Positions 43,116 to 54,722 of a stretch of DNA of 64,000 nt are shown piece by piece (position 1 is the stretch's first letter; each line of letters begins with the position of its first letter). Source of the stretch: Actinoplanes siamensis (GTDB lineage Bacteria > Actinomycetota > Actinomycetes > Mycobacteriales > Micromonosporaceae). Under the pieces are notes generated by a model. That model saw only the letters and a list, made by a program, of their open reading frames with translations, ran no database searches and was not told the DNA's origin. The position numbers were made by a program, and so were the translations under genes. The stretch spans positions 42,680-106,679 of the forward strand of contig NZ_BOMW01000046.1 of the NCBI RefSeq assembly GCF_016862395.1, read 5' to 3'.

Positions 43116-44021
43116 ATGACGAACCTGGTTACCACGCCGCCCGCGGTCGCCGCCCGGCCCGCCCCCGCCGAAGCCGGGAAAGGCCGGGTCAACCCGCTCA
43201 ACGGGGTCGCGCACCTCGCCCTCTTCCTCTGGGCGCTGGTCACCGCCGGCCCGCTGATCTGGGTGCTGCTCGCCTCGTTCAAGAGCAACACCGAGATCTT
43301 CCTGGGCAAGCCGTTCTCGCTGCCCGAGCACTTCTCGCTCAAGACGTACACCGACGCCTGGTCCGAGGCGCACATCGGGCAGTACTTCGTCAACAGCATC
43401 ATCGTGGTCGCGATCAGCACCGCCGGCACCATGCTGCTCGGCTCGATGGCCGCGTACGTGCTGGCCCGCTACCGCTTCCCGGGCAACCGGGCGATCTACT
43501 ACCTGTTCGTCTCCGGACTGGCGTTCCCCACGTTCATGGCGCTCGCCCCGATCTTCGGCATCGTCAAGAGCCTGGGCCTGCTGAACACGTTCACCGGCCT
43601 GATCCTGGTGTACATCGCGTACTCCCTGTCGTTCACGGTGTTCTTCCTGACCGCCTTCTTCCGCACGCTGCCGCACGAGATCGACGAGGCGGCGCTCGTG
43701 GACGGCGCCGGCCACCTGCGGCGGTTCTTCCAGATCATGATGCCGATGGCGAAGTCCGGCCTGATCAGCATCACCATCTTCAACATCGTCGGCCAGTGGA
43801 ACCAGTACCTGCTCCCCGTGGTGATCATGCAGGGCTCCGGCTCGGACACGAACTGGGTGCTCACCCAGGGCATCGCGAACATCAGCGTCCAGGCCGGCTA
43901 CCACGCCGAGTGGTCCACGCTGTTCGCGGCGCTGACCCTCTCGATCATCCCGATGATCGTCGTCTACGCGATCTTCCAGCGGCAGATCCAGGCCGGCCTC
44001 ACCGCTGGCGCCGTCAAGTAG
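43116..44021 (+). CDS. ngcG: GlcNAc/chitobiose ABC permease, NgcG-like
   Basis: 301-aa MalG-type permease, six transmembrane helices, EAA loop IDEAALVDGAGHLRRFFQIM and C-terminus GLTAGAVK. Completes the second importer. No ATPase gene follows; the next gene, ten bases on, is an unrelated DNA polymerase-like gene, so read-through is possible. Confidence 0.87.
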   Translation: MTNLVTTPPAVAARPAPAEAGKGRVNPLNGVAHLALFLWALVTAGPLIWVLLASFKSNTEIFLGKPFSLPEHFSLKTYTDAWSEAHIGQYFVNSIIVVAISTAGTMLLGSMAAYVLARYRFPGNRAIYYLFVSGLAFPTFMALAPIFGIVKSLGLLNTFTGLILVYIAYSLSFTVFFLTAFFRTLPHEIDEAALVDGAGHLRRFFQIMMPMAKSGLISITIFNIVGQWNQYLLPVVIMQGSGSDTNWVLTQGIANISVQAGYHAEWSTLFAALTLSIIPMIVVYAIFQRQIQAGLTAGAVK

Positions 44022-44031
44022 AAATGACCAT

Positions 44032-45666
44032 GTGCTGGTAGCGGTTCTCCCTGACGGTCGGCTCCAGGATCTGCATGCCGACGGGCGGCCGGCCGGAGCG
44101 CCTCACCAGGCGCCCGACCTGCCGGCGGCGATCGCCGTGCGCGAGGCCGCCGAGCAGCCGCGCTGGGTGTGGCCGGCCACCGCCGGCATCTACCCGGTGC
44201 TGCTGCGCGCCGGGGTCCGGGTGGCCCGCTGCCACGACCTGGAACTGACCGAGGCGCTGCTGCTGGGGCACGCCGGTCGCTGGGGTGAGCCACGGGGGCT
44301 CGCCGCGGCCACCGCGCGGCTGCGCGGGCTGCCGGTCCCGCCGGACCGGGCCCGGCCGGAGGCCGAGCCGCCCGGCTTCAGCCAGGGCGCGCTCTTCGAG
44401 GCTTCCGCGCCGCTGCCGGTCGCGCTCGAGGACCTGATCGAGGTGTACGCGGACCAGCAGCGCCGCCTCGCCGCCACCGAGCACCCCGGCCGGTTCCGGA
44501 TGCTGGTCGCCGCCGAGTCGGCCGGCGCGCTGGTGGCGGCCGAGATGGGCCACACCGGCCTGCCCTGGCGCGCCGACGTGCACGACGAGCTGCTGCGCGA
44601 GCTGCTCGGACCGCCCCAGCCGATGGGCCCGCCGCGCCGCCTCGCCGAGCTCACCGCCCGGATCAACGAGGCGTTCGGCACCCACGGCCTGCACCCGGAT
44701 CTGCCCGCCGAGGTGCTCCGCGCGTTCGCCCGGGCCGGCATCCAGATCCCGAACACCCGCCGCTGGGTGCTGCGCCGGGTCGACCACCCGGCGGTCGCCC
44801 CGCTGCTGGAGTTCAAGGAGCTCTACCGGATCTGGACCGCGAACGGCTGGGCCTGGCTGGACTCCTGGGTACGCGACGGCCGCTTCCACCCGGAGTACGT
44901 GCCCGGCGGCGTCGTCTCCGGCCGCTGGGGCGCCCGGGGTGGTGGCGCCCTGCAGGTTCCCAAGGTGGTCCGCCGCGCGGTGATCGCCGACCCGGGCTGG
45001 CGGTTCGTGGTGGCCGACGCCGGCCAGCTGGAACCCCGGGTGCTCGCCGCGGTCTCCGGCGACCAGCGGCTGGCCCGCGCCGCCGCCGCGGGCGACCTCT
45101 ACGCCGCGCTCGCCGCGAACTCGTTCGGCGGCGACCGGGCCAAGGCGAAGCTCGCCCTGATCGGCGCCATGTACGGGCAGACCGGCGGCGACGCGCTGCC
45201 GGCCCTGGCCGTGCTCCGGCGCGACTACCCGACCGCCTTCGACTACGTCGAGCAGGCGGCCCGGATCGGCGAGAACGGTGGCCTGGTCCGGTCTTGGCTG
45301 GGGCGTACCTGCCCGCCGGCCTCCGCGCCGCGCGACGCCGGCCTCGACCCGCCCGACGAGGTGGCCCCGCCACCCGGACGGGCGAGGGGCCGGTTCACCC
45401 GGAACTTCGTGATCCAGGCCACGGCCGCCGAGTGGGCGCTGATCCTGCTCGCCACGCTGCGGACCGCGCTGGCCGGCACGCGGGCCGAGCTGGTCCTGTT
45501 CGTGCACGACGAGGTGGTCGTACACTGTCCCGCCGAGCAGGCCGAACAGGTCGCCGCGACGGTCCGGGAGTGCGCGGCGCGGGCCGGCCGGATGCTGTTC
45601 GGCGACACCGAGGTGCGGTTCCCCCTGGATGTCTCAGTGGTTGGTTCCTACGCCGACGCGAAGTGA
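44032..45666 (+). CDS. Family A DNA polymerase-like protein
   Basis: 544-aa actinobacterial protein usually annotated as bifunctional 3'-5' exonuclease/DNA polymerase. The polymerase motifs are recognisable but altered: motif A reads VVADAGQLEPRVLAAVSGD (DYSQIELR in Pol I), motif B AKLALIGAMYGQTGG and motif C LFVHDEVVVHCP with the HDE intact. The N-terminal exonuclease-like part has no obvious acidic triad. It is shorter than Pol I (about 900 aa) and lacks the 5' nuclease. Activity is unproven; a repair role is plausible. GTG start at 44032. Confidence 0.85.
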   Translation: MLVAVLPDGRLQDLHADGRPAGAPHQAPDLPAAIAVREAAEQPRWVWPATAGIYPVLLRAGVRVARCHDLELTEALLLGHAGRWGEPRGLAAATARLRGLPVPPDRARPEAEPPGFSQGALFEASAPLPVALEDLIEVYADQQRRLAATEHPGRFRMLVAAESAGALVAAEMGHTGLPWRADVHDELLRELLGPPQPMGPPRRLAELTARINEAFGTHGLHPDLPAEVLRAFARAGIQIPNTRRWVLRRVDHPAVAPLLEFKELYRIWTANGWAWLDSWVRDGRFHPEYVPGGVVSGRWGARGGGALQVPKVVRRAVIADPGWRFVVADAGQLEPRVLAAVSGDQRLARAAAAGDLYAALAANSFGGDRAKAKLALIGAMYGQTGGDALPALAVLRRDYPTAFDYVEQAARIGENGGLVRSWLGRTCPPASAPRDAGLDPPDEVAPPPGRARGRFTRNFVIQATAAEWALILLATLRTALAGTRAELVLFVHDEVVVHCPAEQAEQVAATVRECAARAGRMLFGDTEVRFPLDVSVVGSYADAK

Positions 45667-45687
45667 AGAAGTGGGTATCGTTATGGG

Positions 45688-45780
45688 TCCGGCCGAGAGG
45701 CGCTGCAGCGGGATCACCCGTCACGCTCGACCGGTGACCCACCCGAGCAAGGGCGCCTCCGACTCTCTCGGAGGTGTTTC
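45688..45780 (+). promoter_or_regulatory. SAH riboswitch with SD-sequestering hairpin, upstream of metH
   Basis: Conserved aptamer-like features: CGAG (45694-45697), GCGCTGCAGCGGG, GCTCG (45725-45729) and CAAGGGCGCC. P1 is GAGGCGC (45697-45703) with GCGCCTC (45753-45759); P2 is CGGG/CCCG (45709-45720); a pseudoknot pairs CGAG with CTCG (45726-45729). The 3' arm of P1 is also used by a perfect hairpin CCTCCGA (45756-45762) / TCGGAGG (45768-45774) that buries the metH ribosome binding site. P1 and this hairpin exclude each other, so ligand binding should free the site: an ON switch matching known SAH riboswitches. Confidence 0.78.
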
Positions 45781-45782
45781 CC

Positions 45783-49382
<3,600 letters not shown>

Positions 49383-49395
49383 CGGGGGAGCGCGG

Positions 49396-49887
49396 ATGGT
49401 GCCGATCGTGGTGATGGGTGTCGCGGGCTGCGGCAAGAGCACGGTCGGCAGGGCGCTCGCGGACCGCCTCGGCGTGCCCTACGCCGAGGCGGACGACTTC
49501 CACCCGCCGGCCAATGTGGCCAAGATGCACAGCGGCGTGCCGCTCACCGACGAGGACCGGGCGCCGTGGCTGGCGGCGATCGCGGCGTCCATGACGGACG
49601 GTGGGCTGGTGGTGTCCTGCTCGGCGCTCAAACGGGCGTACCGGGACGTGCTCCGCGGCGGGAACCCGCAGGCGTTCTTCGTCCATCTGGTGCTGAGCCC
49701 GGAGACCGCGACCGCCCGCGTGAGCGGGCGGGCCGGTCACTTCATGCCGAGCACGCTGGTGGCCTCGCAGTTCGCGATCCTGGAGCCGCTGCGACCGGAG
49801 GAGAACGGCGTCGGGATCGACGCCACCCTCGGTGTCGACGAGATCGTCGCCAAGGTTATTTCGAGGATGCCCACACATCGAGGTTGA
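49396..49887 (+). CDS. gntK: Gluconokinase
   Basis: Phosphorylates D-gluconate to 6-phosphogluconate with ATP, feeding the pentose phosphate pathway. 163 aa, standard length. P-loop GVAGCGKST at residues 8-16, then the gluconate-kinase signature EADDFHPPANVAKMHSG and VSCSALKRAYRDVLRGG. The ATG at 49396 follows GGGGGAG, 13 bases after metH, so cotranscription is possible. Its last 32 bases overlap the 3' end of the convergent membrane-protein gene. Confidence 0.93.
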   Translation: MVPIVVMGVAGCGKSTVGRALADRLGVPYAEADDFHPPANVAKMHSGVPLTDEDRAPWLAAIAASMTDGGLVVSCSALKRAYRDVLRGGNPQAFFVHLVLSPETATARVSGRAGHFMPSTLVASQFAILEPLRPEENGVGIDATLGVDEIVAKVISRMPTHRG

Positions 49888-50683
49888 GGCGCTCCAGCAG
49901 GACCGGGGCGAACAGGCCGAGCAGCGAGACGATCGAGATCACGGTGAAGGCGGTGGTCAGGACGACCGTCTCGGTCTTGCCGCCGACCTTCACCGCGAAC
50001 CGGTTCGGGATGCCGACCATCCGCCACATCCGGCCGCGGCCGGTCGGGACCGGCCAGAAGATCGGCACGCCGTTCTTGGTGATCATGTCGCCGAGCAGGT
50101 GCACCACGCATCCCGCGCCGACCGCGAAACCGAGCAGCGGATAACCGCGGTCCCCCGGCAGGTTGGCCGCGGTGAACCAGGCGATCGCGGCCGAGGCCAG
50201 CGTGACGATCACCCAGCCGGCCTTCTCCGCCCACTTCTCGAACAGGCCGCGCAGCGCCAGGCCGGCCATGAAGAAGATGATGCCGACCACCGCCCACTTG
50301 CCGTAGCGCGCGGCCAGCGCGGTGGTGCCCCAGCCGACCAGCGCGGCGAACGGCAGCGTGTGCGTGAACGTCCGGTGACCGTGGTCCCGCCTGGGGTCCC
50401 GGCTCTGCCGGGTGGCCGTGTAGATCCCCAGCGAGATCTTCTCGATCACCTCGGCCACGAACAGCGAGAGCACGCCGAACGTGCGGGCGACCGTGGCGCC
50501 GCCCTGGTTGGTGGTCACCTTGCCGGACAGGTCGAAGTCGGGCAGCAGCGCGCCGCCGGCGGCCATCGCGGTGCCCACGCCGATCATCAGCGGCGTCTGG
50601 TGGTAACCAGCGAACTGGTCGAGCGCCCAGCTGCCGGCCAGCCAGGCGGCCGCCCCCGACAGCGCGTGCGACGGACCCATCAT
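49856..50683 (-). CDS. YdjM/DUF457-like membrane-bound metal-dependent hydrolase
   Basis: 275-aa inner-membrane protein with about six hydrophobic spans. The family's His/Asp set is visible: MMGPSHALSGAAAW, ALLPDFDLSG, GHRTFTHTLPF and VVHLLGDMITKNGVPIFWPV. Members are annotated as metal-dependent hydrolases; no substrate is known. The ATG at 50683 has GGGAGG ten bases upstream; the frame remains open further up without a ribosome binding site. It overlaps gntK tail-to-tail. Confidence 0.88.
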   Translation of the reverse strand: MMGPSHALSGAAAWLAGSWALDQFAGYHQTPLMIGVGTAMAAGGALLPDFDLSGKVTTNQGGATVARTFGVLSLFVAEVIEKISLGIYTATRQSRDPRRDHGHRTFTHTLPFAALVGWGTTALAARYGKWAVVGIIFFMAGLALRGLFEKWAEKAGWVIVTLASAAIAWFTAANLPGDRGYPLLGFAVGAGCVVHLLGDMITKNGVPIFWPVPTGRGRMWRMVGIPNRFAVKVGGKTETVVLTTAFTVISIVSLLGLFAPVLLERLNLDVWASSK

Positions 50684-50793
50684 GTGCGTCGTCCCTCCCC
50701 GAACAAACTGCTGCACTCTCGCAGAGCGAACGGGGAAGATCAACGACCGCCGGGTCCACACCGGAGTGGAGTCGGCCACCCGACAGATCGGGG

Positions 50794-51231
50794 TCAGGGC
50801 CGGGCGTACGTCCCGATGCTGTGGCGGAACTCGTAACGGCCCCGCCGGGCGTGCCGGATCAAGCCCATCACCAGGAAGGACAACGGGAAGACCGGCCAGA
50901 AGAACCGGGCTCCGGAGAGCAGCCAGAGGGCGGTCAGCACCCCGGCGACGATCATGATGAACCCGGCGTGCCGGCGCAGGGACCGGCGTGTCGCGGCGCG
51001 GCGGTGCGGCAGGCGGGCCAGCGTCTGCCGGCCGCCGGACGGCAGGTCCCGGGTGAGCACGTCCAGCTCGTCGCGGTACTTCGCGGCGTACGCGCCGGCC
51101 ATCCGCTCCTCGCCCTCGTCCAGGCCGAGCCGGCCCTCGGTCATGGCGGCGCGCAGGATCTCGGCGGTCTCCTCGCGCTCGGTGTCGGAGGTGCGCAGGC
51201 GGGCGGGGCCGGTCGCTTGTTCGGGATGCAC
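50794..51231 (-). CDS. DUF1707 domain protein with two TM helices
   Basis: 145 aa. The N-terminal DUF1707 domain (about 10-65) shows LRTSDTEREETAEILRAAMT, GRLGLDEGEERM and AYAAKYRDELDVLTRDLP; two transmembrane helices follow (about 90-125). DUF1707 is widespread in actinobacteria as a cytoplasmic adaptor attached to membrane or phage-shock-like modules. The GTG at 51231 follows GAGGAGGAG. Divergent from the LiaS-like kinase gene, with 210 bases between. Confidence 0.9.
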   Translation of the reverse strand: MHPEQATGPARLRTSDTEREETAEILRAAMTEGRLGLDEGEERMAGAYAAKYRDELDVLTRDLPSGGRQTLARLPHRRAATRRSLRRHAGFIMIVAGVLTALWLLSGARFFWPVFPLSFLVMGLIRHARRGRYEFRHSIGTYARP

Positions 51232-51441
51232 GGTTCTCCTCCTCGGTGATGTCCGGACTCCAGGGTCCGCTCGGGGAGACCTCCGCGCGTCGGCCCGGCG
51301 AAGCATTCGCCCGGGGTTTCCGACCCCGATTTGGTACGACCGTGGGCCCATCAGTGGCGCGCAGGTACGCCCGTGGGCGTACGCCGGGAGCCAGCCCTCG
51401 GGCCGATGCCGGGGGCGCTCCGGTGACGTAGTTTCAGCGGC

Positions 51442-52974
51442 ATGAGGGAGCGTGGCCGGGACGGGCGGCGGTGGCCGGAGGGTCGCCGGAACGCCTGGTG
51501 CTCCGACGCCCCCGCACCCCCGTCCAAGGTCCCCGGGGAGCAGCCCTCGCGGCGCCGGGCGCGGGGCGCGCACACCGGCTGGCCGCCCGGGTCCGCGGTG
51601 ATCGCCACGGTCGCGCACCTGGTCGGCGCCAACCATCTGGCCGAGGGCGGCGGGCTGTTCCGGCCCTGGGACCCGCTCACCACCGTGCTCCTGCTGATCG
51701 GGCCGGTCGCGCTGTTCTGGCGGCGCCGCGCCCCGATCCCGGTCTTCGTGATCGCCTCCGCCGCGTCGGTCCTGTTCGCCACCACCGCCGCGCCCGACGC
51801 GCGGTACGGGGTGGCCCCGGCCATCGCGCTCTACTCGGTGGCCCGGCAGGGGCGCCGCCAGGCCGCGCTGATCTGCGCCTCGACGGCCTGGGCGGTCTGG
51901 CTGGGCGTGGTGGCGGGCCTGGCCGGGCCGCTCGCCCTCGACCCCGGGGTGCGCCCGTCGGTGGGGCAGGCGTGCCTGGCCGCCGCCGGGCTGGGCCTGA
52001 TGATCCTGCTGGGCGGCGCGGCCCGGATCCGCGCGCAGAACGACGCCGAGCAGGCCCGGACGCGTGCCGAGCAGGCCCGCGCGCGGGAGGAGCAGCGGCG
52101 CCGGCAGGCCTCCGAGGAGCGCCTGCGGATCGCCCGGGAGTTGCACGACGTGCTCGGCCACCACCTGTCGCTGATCAACGTGCAGGCCGGCGTCGGCCTG
52201 CACCTGATGGACCAGCGCCCGGAGCAGGCGCGCGAGGCGCTGACCGCGATCAGGAGCGCGAGCGCGGAGGCGCTGCGCGAGGTGCGGGCCGTCCTCGGGG
52301 TGCTGCGCACCGAGGGGGAGGCCGCCCCGCGCCAGCCCGCCCTCGGGCTCAACCGGCTGGGCGAGCTCACCGCCTCGGCCGGCATCCCGGTCCGCACCAC
52401 GGTCACCGGCGAGCCGCGCGAGCTGCCGGCGGAGGTCGACCGCGCGGCGTATCGGATCGTCCAGGAGGCCCTCACCAACGTCCGCCGCCACGCCGCCGGC
52501 CCCCAGCCCGAGGCGGACGTCGCGGTGGGCTACCTGCCCGCCGCGCTGTATCTCTCGATCCGCAACGGCGGCCCGGCGGGGGCCGACGACGCGGGCCCGG
52601 CGAGAGCCGACAACGGCGGCCCGGCGGGGGCCGACGACGCGGGCCTGGCGGAGGCCGAGCCGGCGCCTTCGTCCTCGGACGGTGAGGAGGGCAGCGGGAT
52701 CGCCGGGATGCGCGCCCGCGCGGAAAGTCTCGGCGGGCGCCTGGAGGCGGGACGTCCGCCGGCGGGTGGTTTTCTGGTCACCGTCATCCTGCCGACCGGA
52801 TCCGTGCCCGCCGGCCCCGCCGCCGGGCGGACTGCCGCCGGGTCCGCTGCCGGCGTCGTGGCCGATCCCGGTCCGCCGGGTCGTGCTCGGGCCGGCGGTG
52901 CCGTCGACCCGGGGGAGCGCGGGCGGGCGGTGCCCGGCGACGGCGATCAGGTGACTTCTGAGGGGGAACGATGA
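51442..52974 (+). CDS. Sensor histidine kinase (HisKA_3)
   Basis: 510-aa membrane kinase. A 45-residue cytoplasmic N-terminus, about five transmembrane helices (50-195), a coiled coil (AEQARTRAEQARAREEQRRR) and HisKA_3 with His in RELHDVLGHHLSLI, then HATPase_c with N box EALTNVRRHA and G box GSGIAGMRARA. Between these boxes lies an in-frame 48-bp tandem duplication (52564-52659) giving two Ala/Asp/Gly-rich 16-residue copies. The C-terminal 70 residues are low-complexity. Overlaps its response regulator gene by ATGA. Confidence 0.93.
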   Translation: MRERGRDGRRWPEGRRNAWCSDAPAPPSKVPGEQPSRRRARGAHTGWPPGSAVIATVAHLVGANHLAEGGGLFRPWDPLTTVLLLIGPVALFWRRRAPIPVFVIASAASVLFATTAAPDARYGVAPAIALYSVARQGRRQAALICASTAWAVWLGVVAGLAGPLALDPGVRPSVGQACLAAAGLGLMILLGGAARIRAQNDAEQARTRAEQARAREEQRRRQASEERLRIARELHDVLGHHLSLINVQAGVGLHLMDQRPEQAREALTAIRSASAEALREVRAVLGVLRTEGEAAPRQPALGLNRLGELTASAGIPVRTTVTGEPRELPAEVDRAAYRIVQEALTNVRRHAAGPQPEADVAVGYLPAALYLSIRNGGPAGADDAGPARADNGGPAGADDAGLAEAEPAPSSSDGEEGSGIAGMRARAESLGGRLEAGRPPAGGFLVTVILPTGSVPAGPAAGRTAAGSAAGVVADPGPPGRARAGGAVDPGERGRAVPGDGDQVTSEGER

Positions 52975-53648
52975 TCTCGGTGGTGCTGGCGGACGATCAG
53001 GCCCTGGTGCGGGCCGGGTTCCGGGCGTTGCTCGACGCGGAGCCGGACATCCGGGTGGTCGGTGAGGCGGCGGACGGGGTGCAGGCGGTGACGCTGGTCC
53101 GCGCCACCCGGCCCGACGTGGTGCTGATGGACATCCGCATGCCCGGCGTCGACGGGCTCGAGGCGACCAGGCGCATCGCCGCCGACCCGGCCTGCGCCGA
53201 CACCAGGGTGGTCATCCTGACGACGTTCGAGCTCGACGAATACGTGTTCGAGGCGCTGCGTACCGGGGCCTCGGGCTTCCTCGTCAAGGACACCGAGCCG
53301 GTCGAGTTGCTGCGCGGGGTGCGCGCGGTGGCCAACGGCGACGCGCTGCTGTCGCCGAGCGTCACCCGCCGGGTGATCGGCGAGTTCGCCGGGGCGGCCG
53401 CGGGGCGACGTCCGGAGCCGCCCCGGGAGCTCGGCCAGCTCACCGATCGCGAACGGGAGGTGATGGCCCTGGTCGCGGAAGGCCTCTCCAACGACGAGAT
53501 CGCCGCTCGCCTGGTGATCAGCCCCGCCACGGCCAAGACCCACGTCAGCCGCACGATGATCAAGCTGGGTGCGCGGGATCGTGCCCAGCTCGTCGTCTAC
53601 GCCTATGAGGCCGGCCTCATCCGGCCCGGCTGGCTCGGCCAGCCATGA
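52971..53648 (+). CDS. NarL/LuxR-type response regulator
   Basis: 225 aa. Receiver domain with LADDQALVRAG, phospho-acceptor Asp in RPDVVLMDIRMPG, Thr in VVILTTFE and Lys in FLVKDTEP; C-terminal LuxR helix-turn-helix LTDREREVMALVAEGLSNDE. Cognate regulator of the overlapping kinase gene. Of the two such systems in the window this one lies beside DUF1707, which suggests a cell-envelope stress role (inference). Confidence 0.95.
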   Translation: MISVVLADDQALVRAGFRALLDAEPDIRVVGEAADGVQAVTLVRATRPDVVLMDIRMPGVDGLEATRRIAADPACADTRVVILTTFELDEYVFEALRTGASGFLVKDTEPVELLRGVRAVANGDALLSPSVTRRVIGEFAGAAAGRRPEPPRELGQLTDREREVMALVAEGLSNDEIAARLVISPATAKTHVSRTMIKLGARDRAQLVVYAYEAGLIRPGWLGQP

Positions 53649-53678
53649 GGGCCGACGGGCCGGTGAGGATTCGCTCGA

Positions 53679-53842
53679 TCTGCCCGTTCGGGGTCGCCTG
53701 ACCCGTGCCTGCCCGTTCGGGTTGCTTGGCCGAGCCTGCCCGTTCGGGTTGCTTGGCCGAGCCTGCCCGTTCGGGTTGCTCGGCCGTGCCTGCCCGTTCG
53801 AGGTCGCCCGTCTGGTCTGCCCGCTCGGGTTCGCCGGTTCGA
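53679..53842. repeat. 27-bp tandem repeats, five copies plus one divergent
   Basis: Units begin CCTGCCCGTTCGGGTTGCTT. Copies start at 53708, 53735, 53762, 53789 and 53816; the first two are identical, the third differs at two or three bases and the last two are more diverged. A 29-base relative lies at 53679. It fills the 288-base gap between the converging response-regulator and Nudix genes and creates artefactual 9-residue-repeat ORFs in several frames. Confidence 0.88.
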
Positions 53843-53936
53843 TCCGGCCGGTCCGGCTTGCACTCTCGTCGTCTTGGCCGGCCCGCTCCGACCTGCGGGC
53901 GTGTCACTGGTGGCTCGGCGGTGGGCTCGGGGTGGT

Positions 53937-54422
53937 TCAGAAAACGCCCTCGCCCGGGGCGGCGAAGTAGGGCGGGGCGTCGTCGTCGAGGGCGATCGAC
54001 AGGATGCGCAGGTTGAACGGGTCGAGAGCGGGGAGGGCGTCCAGAGCGAACCAACCGACCCGCAGGGACTCGCTGTCGTTGACGCGGGCGTCGCCGCCGA
54101 CCGCCCGGCAGCGGAAGAAGGTGTTGACCATCTGGCAGCGGTCGCCGTTCTGATAGGTCACGTTGTGGGCGACCACCCCGGCCAGGCGATCGATCTTGAT
54201 CTGGACCGCCGTCTCCTCCTCGACCTCGCGGACCACCGCGTCGGCCGGCTGCTCGCCCGGGTCCATCAGGCCGGCGATCAGCGCCCACCGGGCCGTGTCG
54301 CTGCGCTGGTGCAGCAGCAGCTCCCCGCGGTCGTTCAGCACGATCGCGGACACCGTGGGAAACATCAGCAGATCGTGCCCGACCCGGGCCCGCAGCTTCT
54401 GGACGTATTCGGAGGCAGGCAT
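53937..54422 (-). CDS. Nudix hydrolase, 161 aa
   Basis: Nudix protein with N-terminal helix MPASEYVQKLRARVGHDLLM typical of a family of actinobacterial Nudix enzymes. The box is GLMDPGEQ then VVREVEEETAV, where the last Gly is Ala; all the acidic metal ligands are kept. Substrate unknown. The ATG at 54422 lies just downstream of a GGDEF-domain remnant on the same strand, and no strong ribosome binding site is visible. Confidence 0.9.
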   Translation of the reverse strand: MPASEYVQKLRARVGHDLLMFPTVSAIVLNDRGELLLHQRSDTARWALIAGLMDPGEQPADAVVREVEEETAVQIKIDRLAGVVAHNVTYQNGDRCQMVNTFFRCRAVGGDARVNDSESLRVGWFALDALPALDPFNLRILSIALDDDAPPYFAAPGEGVF

Positions 54423-54489
54423 GACCGGACCCTACCGGTGAGCGGTTGCCTCACCGTGAACGTCCCGGCGTCGGCCGCCGGCGTGGACG

Positions 54490-54590
54490 GCCGGGTGATC
54501 ATCGCTCGGTTGCGGCCGGCGAACTTGGCGGCGTCCAGCACCTCGTCGGCGGCCTTCAGCAGCTCCTCCGGTGGCGGCGTGGACGTTTCG
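54490..54590 (-). pseudogene. Remnant of a GGDEF domain C-terminus
   Basis: Minus-strand frame ending the block LLKAADEVLDAAKFAGRNR (GRNR at about 54506-54517), which closely matches the final helix of GGDEF diguanylate cyclases (LLRAADEALYAAKAAGRNR-like). Upstream the expected GGDEF core and the VSIGVA strand are absent and replaced by Arg/Ala/Pro-rich low-complexity sequence; downstream the frame runs into the Nudix gene without its own stop. It therefore looks like the tail of a deleted gene. The rest of the 300-base gap shows nothing else. Confidence 0.5.
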
Positions 54591-54722
54591 CGCGCCTGCG
54601 TGGCGGCCGGTCGCGCGCCTGCTGGGGACCGGGAGTTTCCGTGCGCGCCTGCCGGCGGCTGGAGGGCTTCCGCGCGCGGGGATGCCGGGCTGCCGGACGG
54701 CTCCGGGAGGGCGCATCGCGCG

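Noticed and set aside
44032..45666. DNA polymerase I (polA)
   Set aside because: Too short, lacks the 5' nuclease and has altered motif A; it belongs to the actinobacterial PolA-like accessory family.
45688..45780. Cobalamin riboswitch upstream of metH
   Set aside because: No B12-box-like sequence and the leader is too short; the SAH aptamer pattern fits better.
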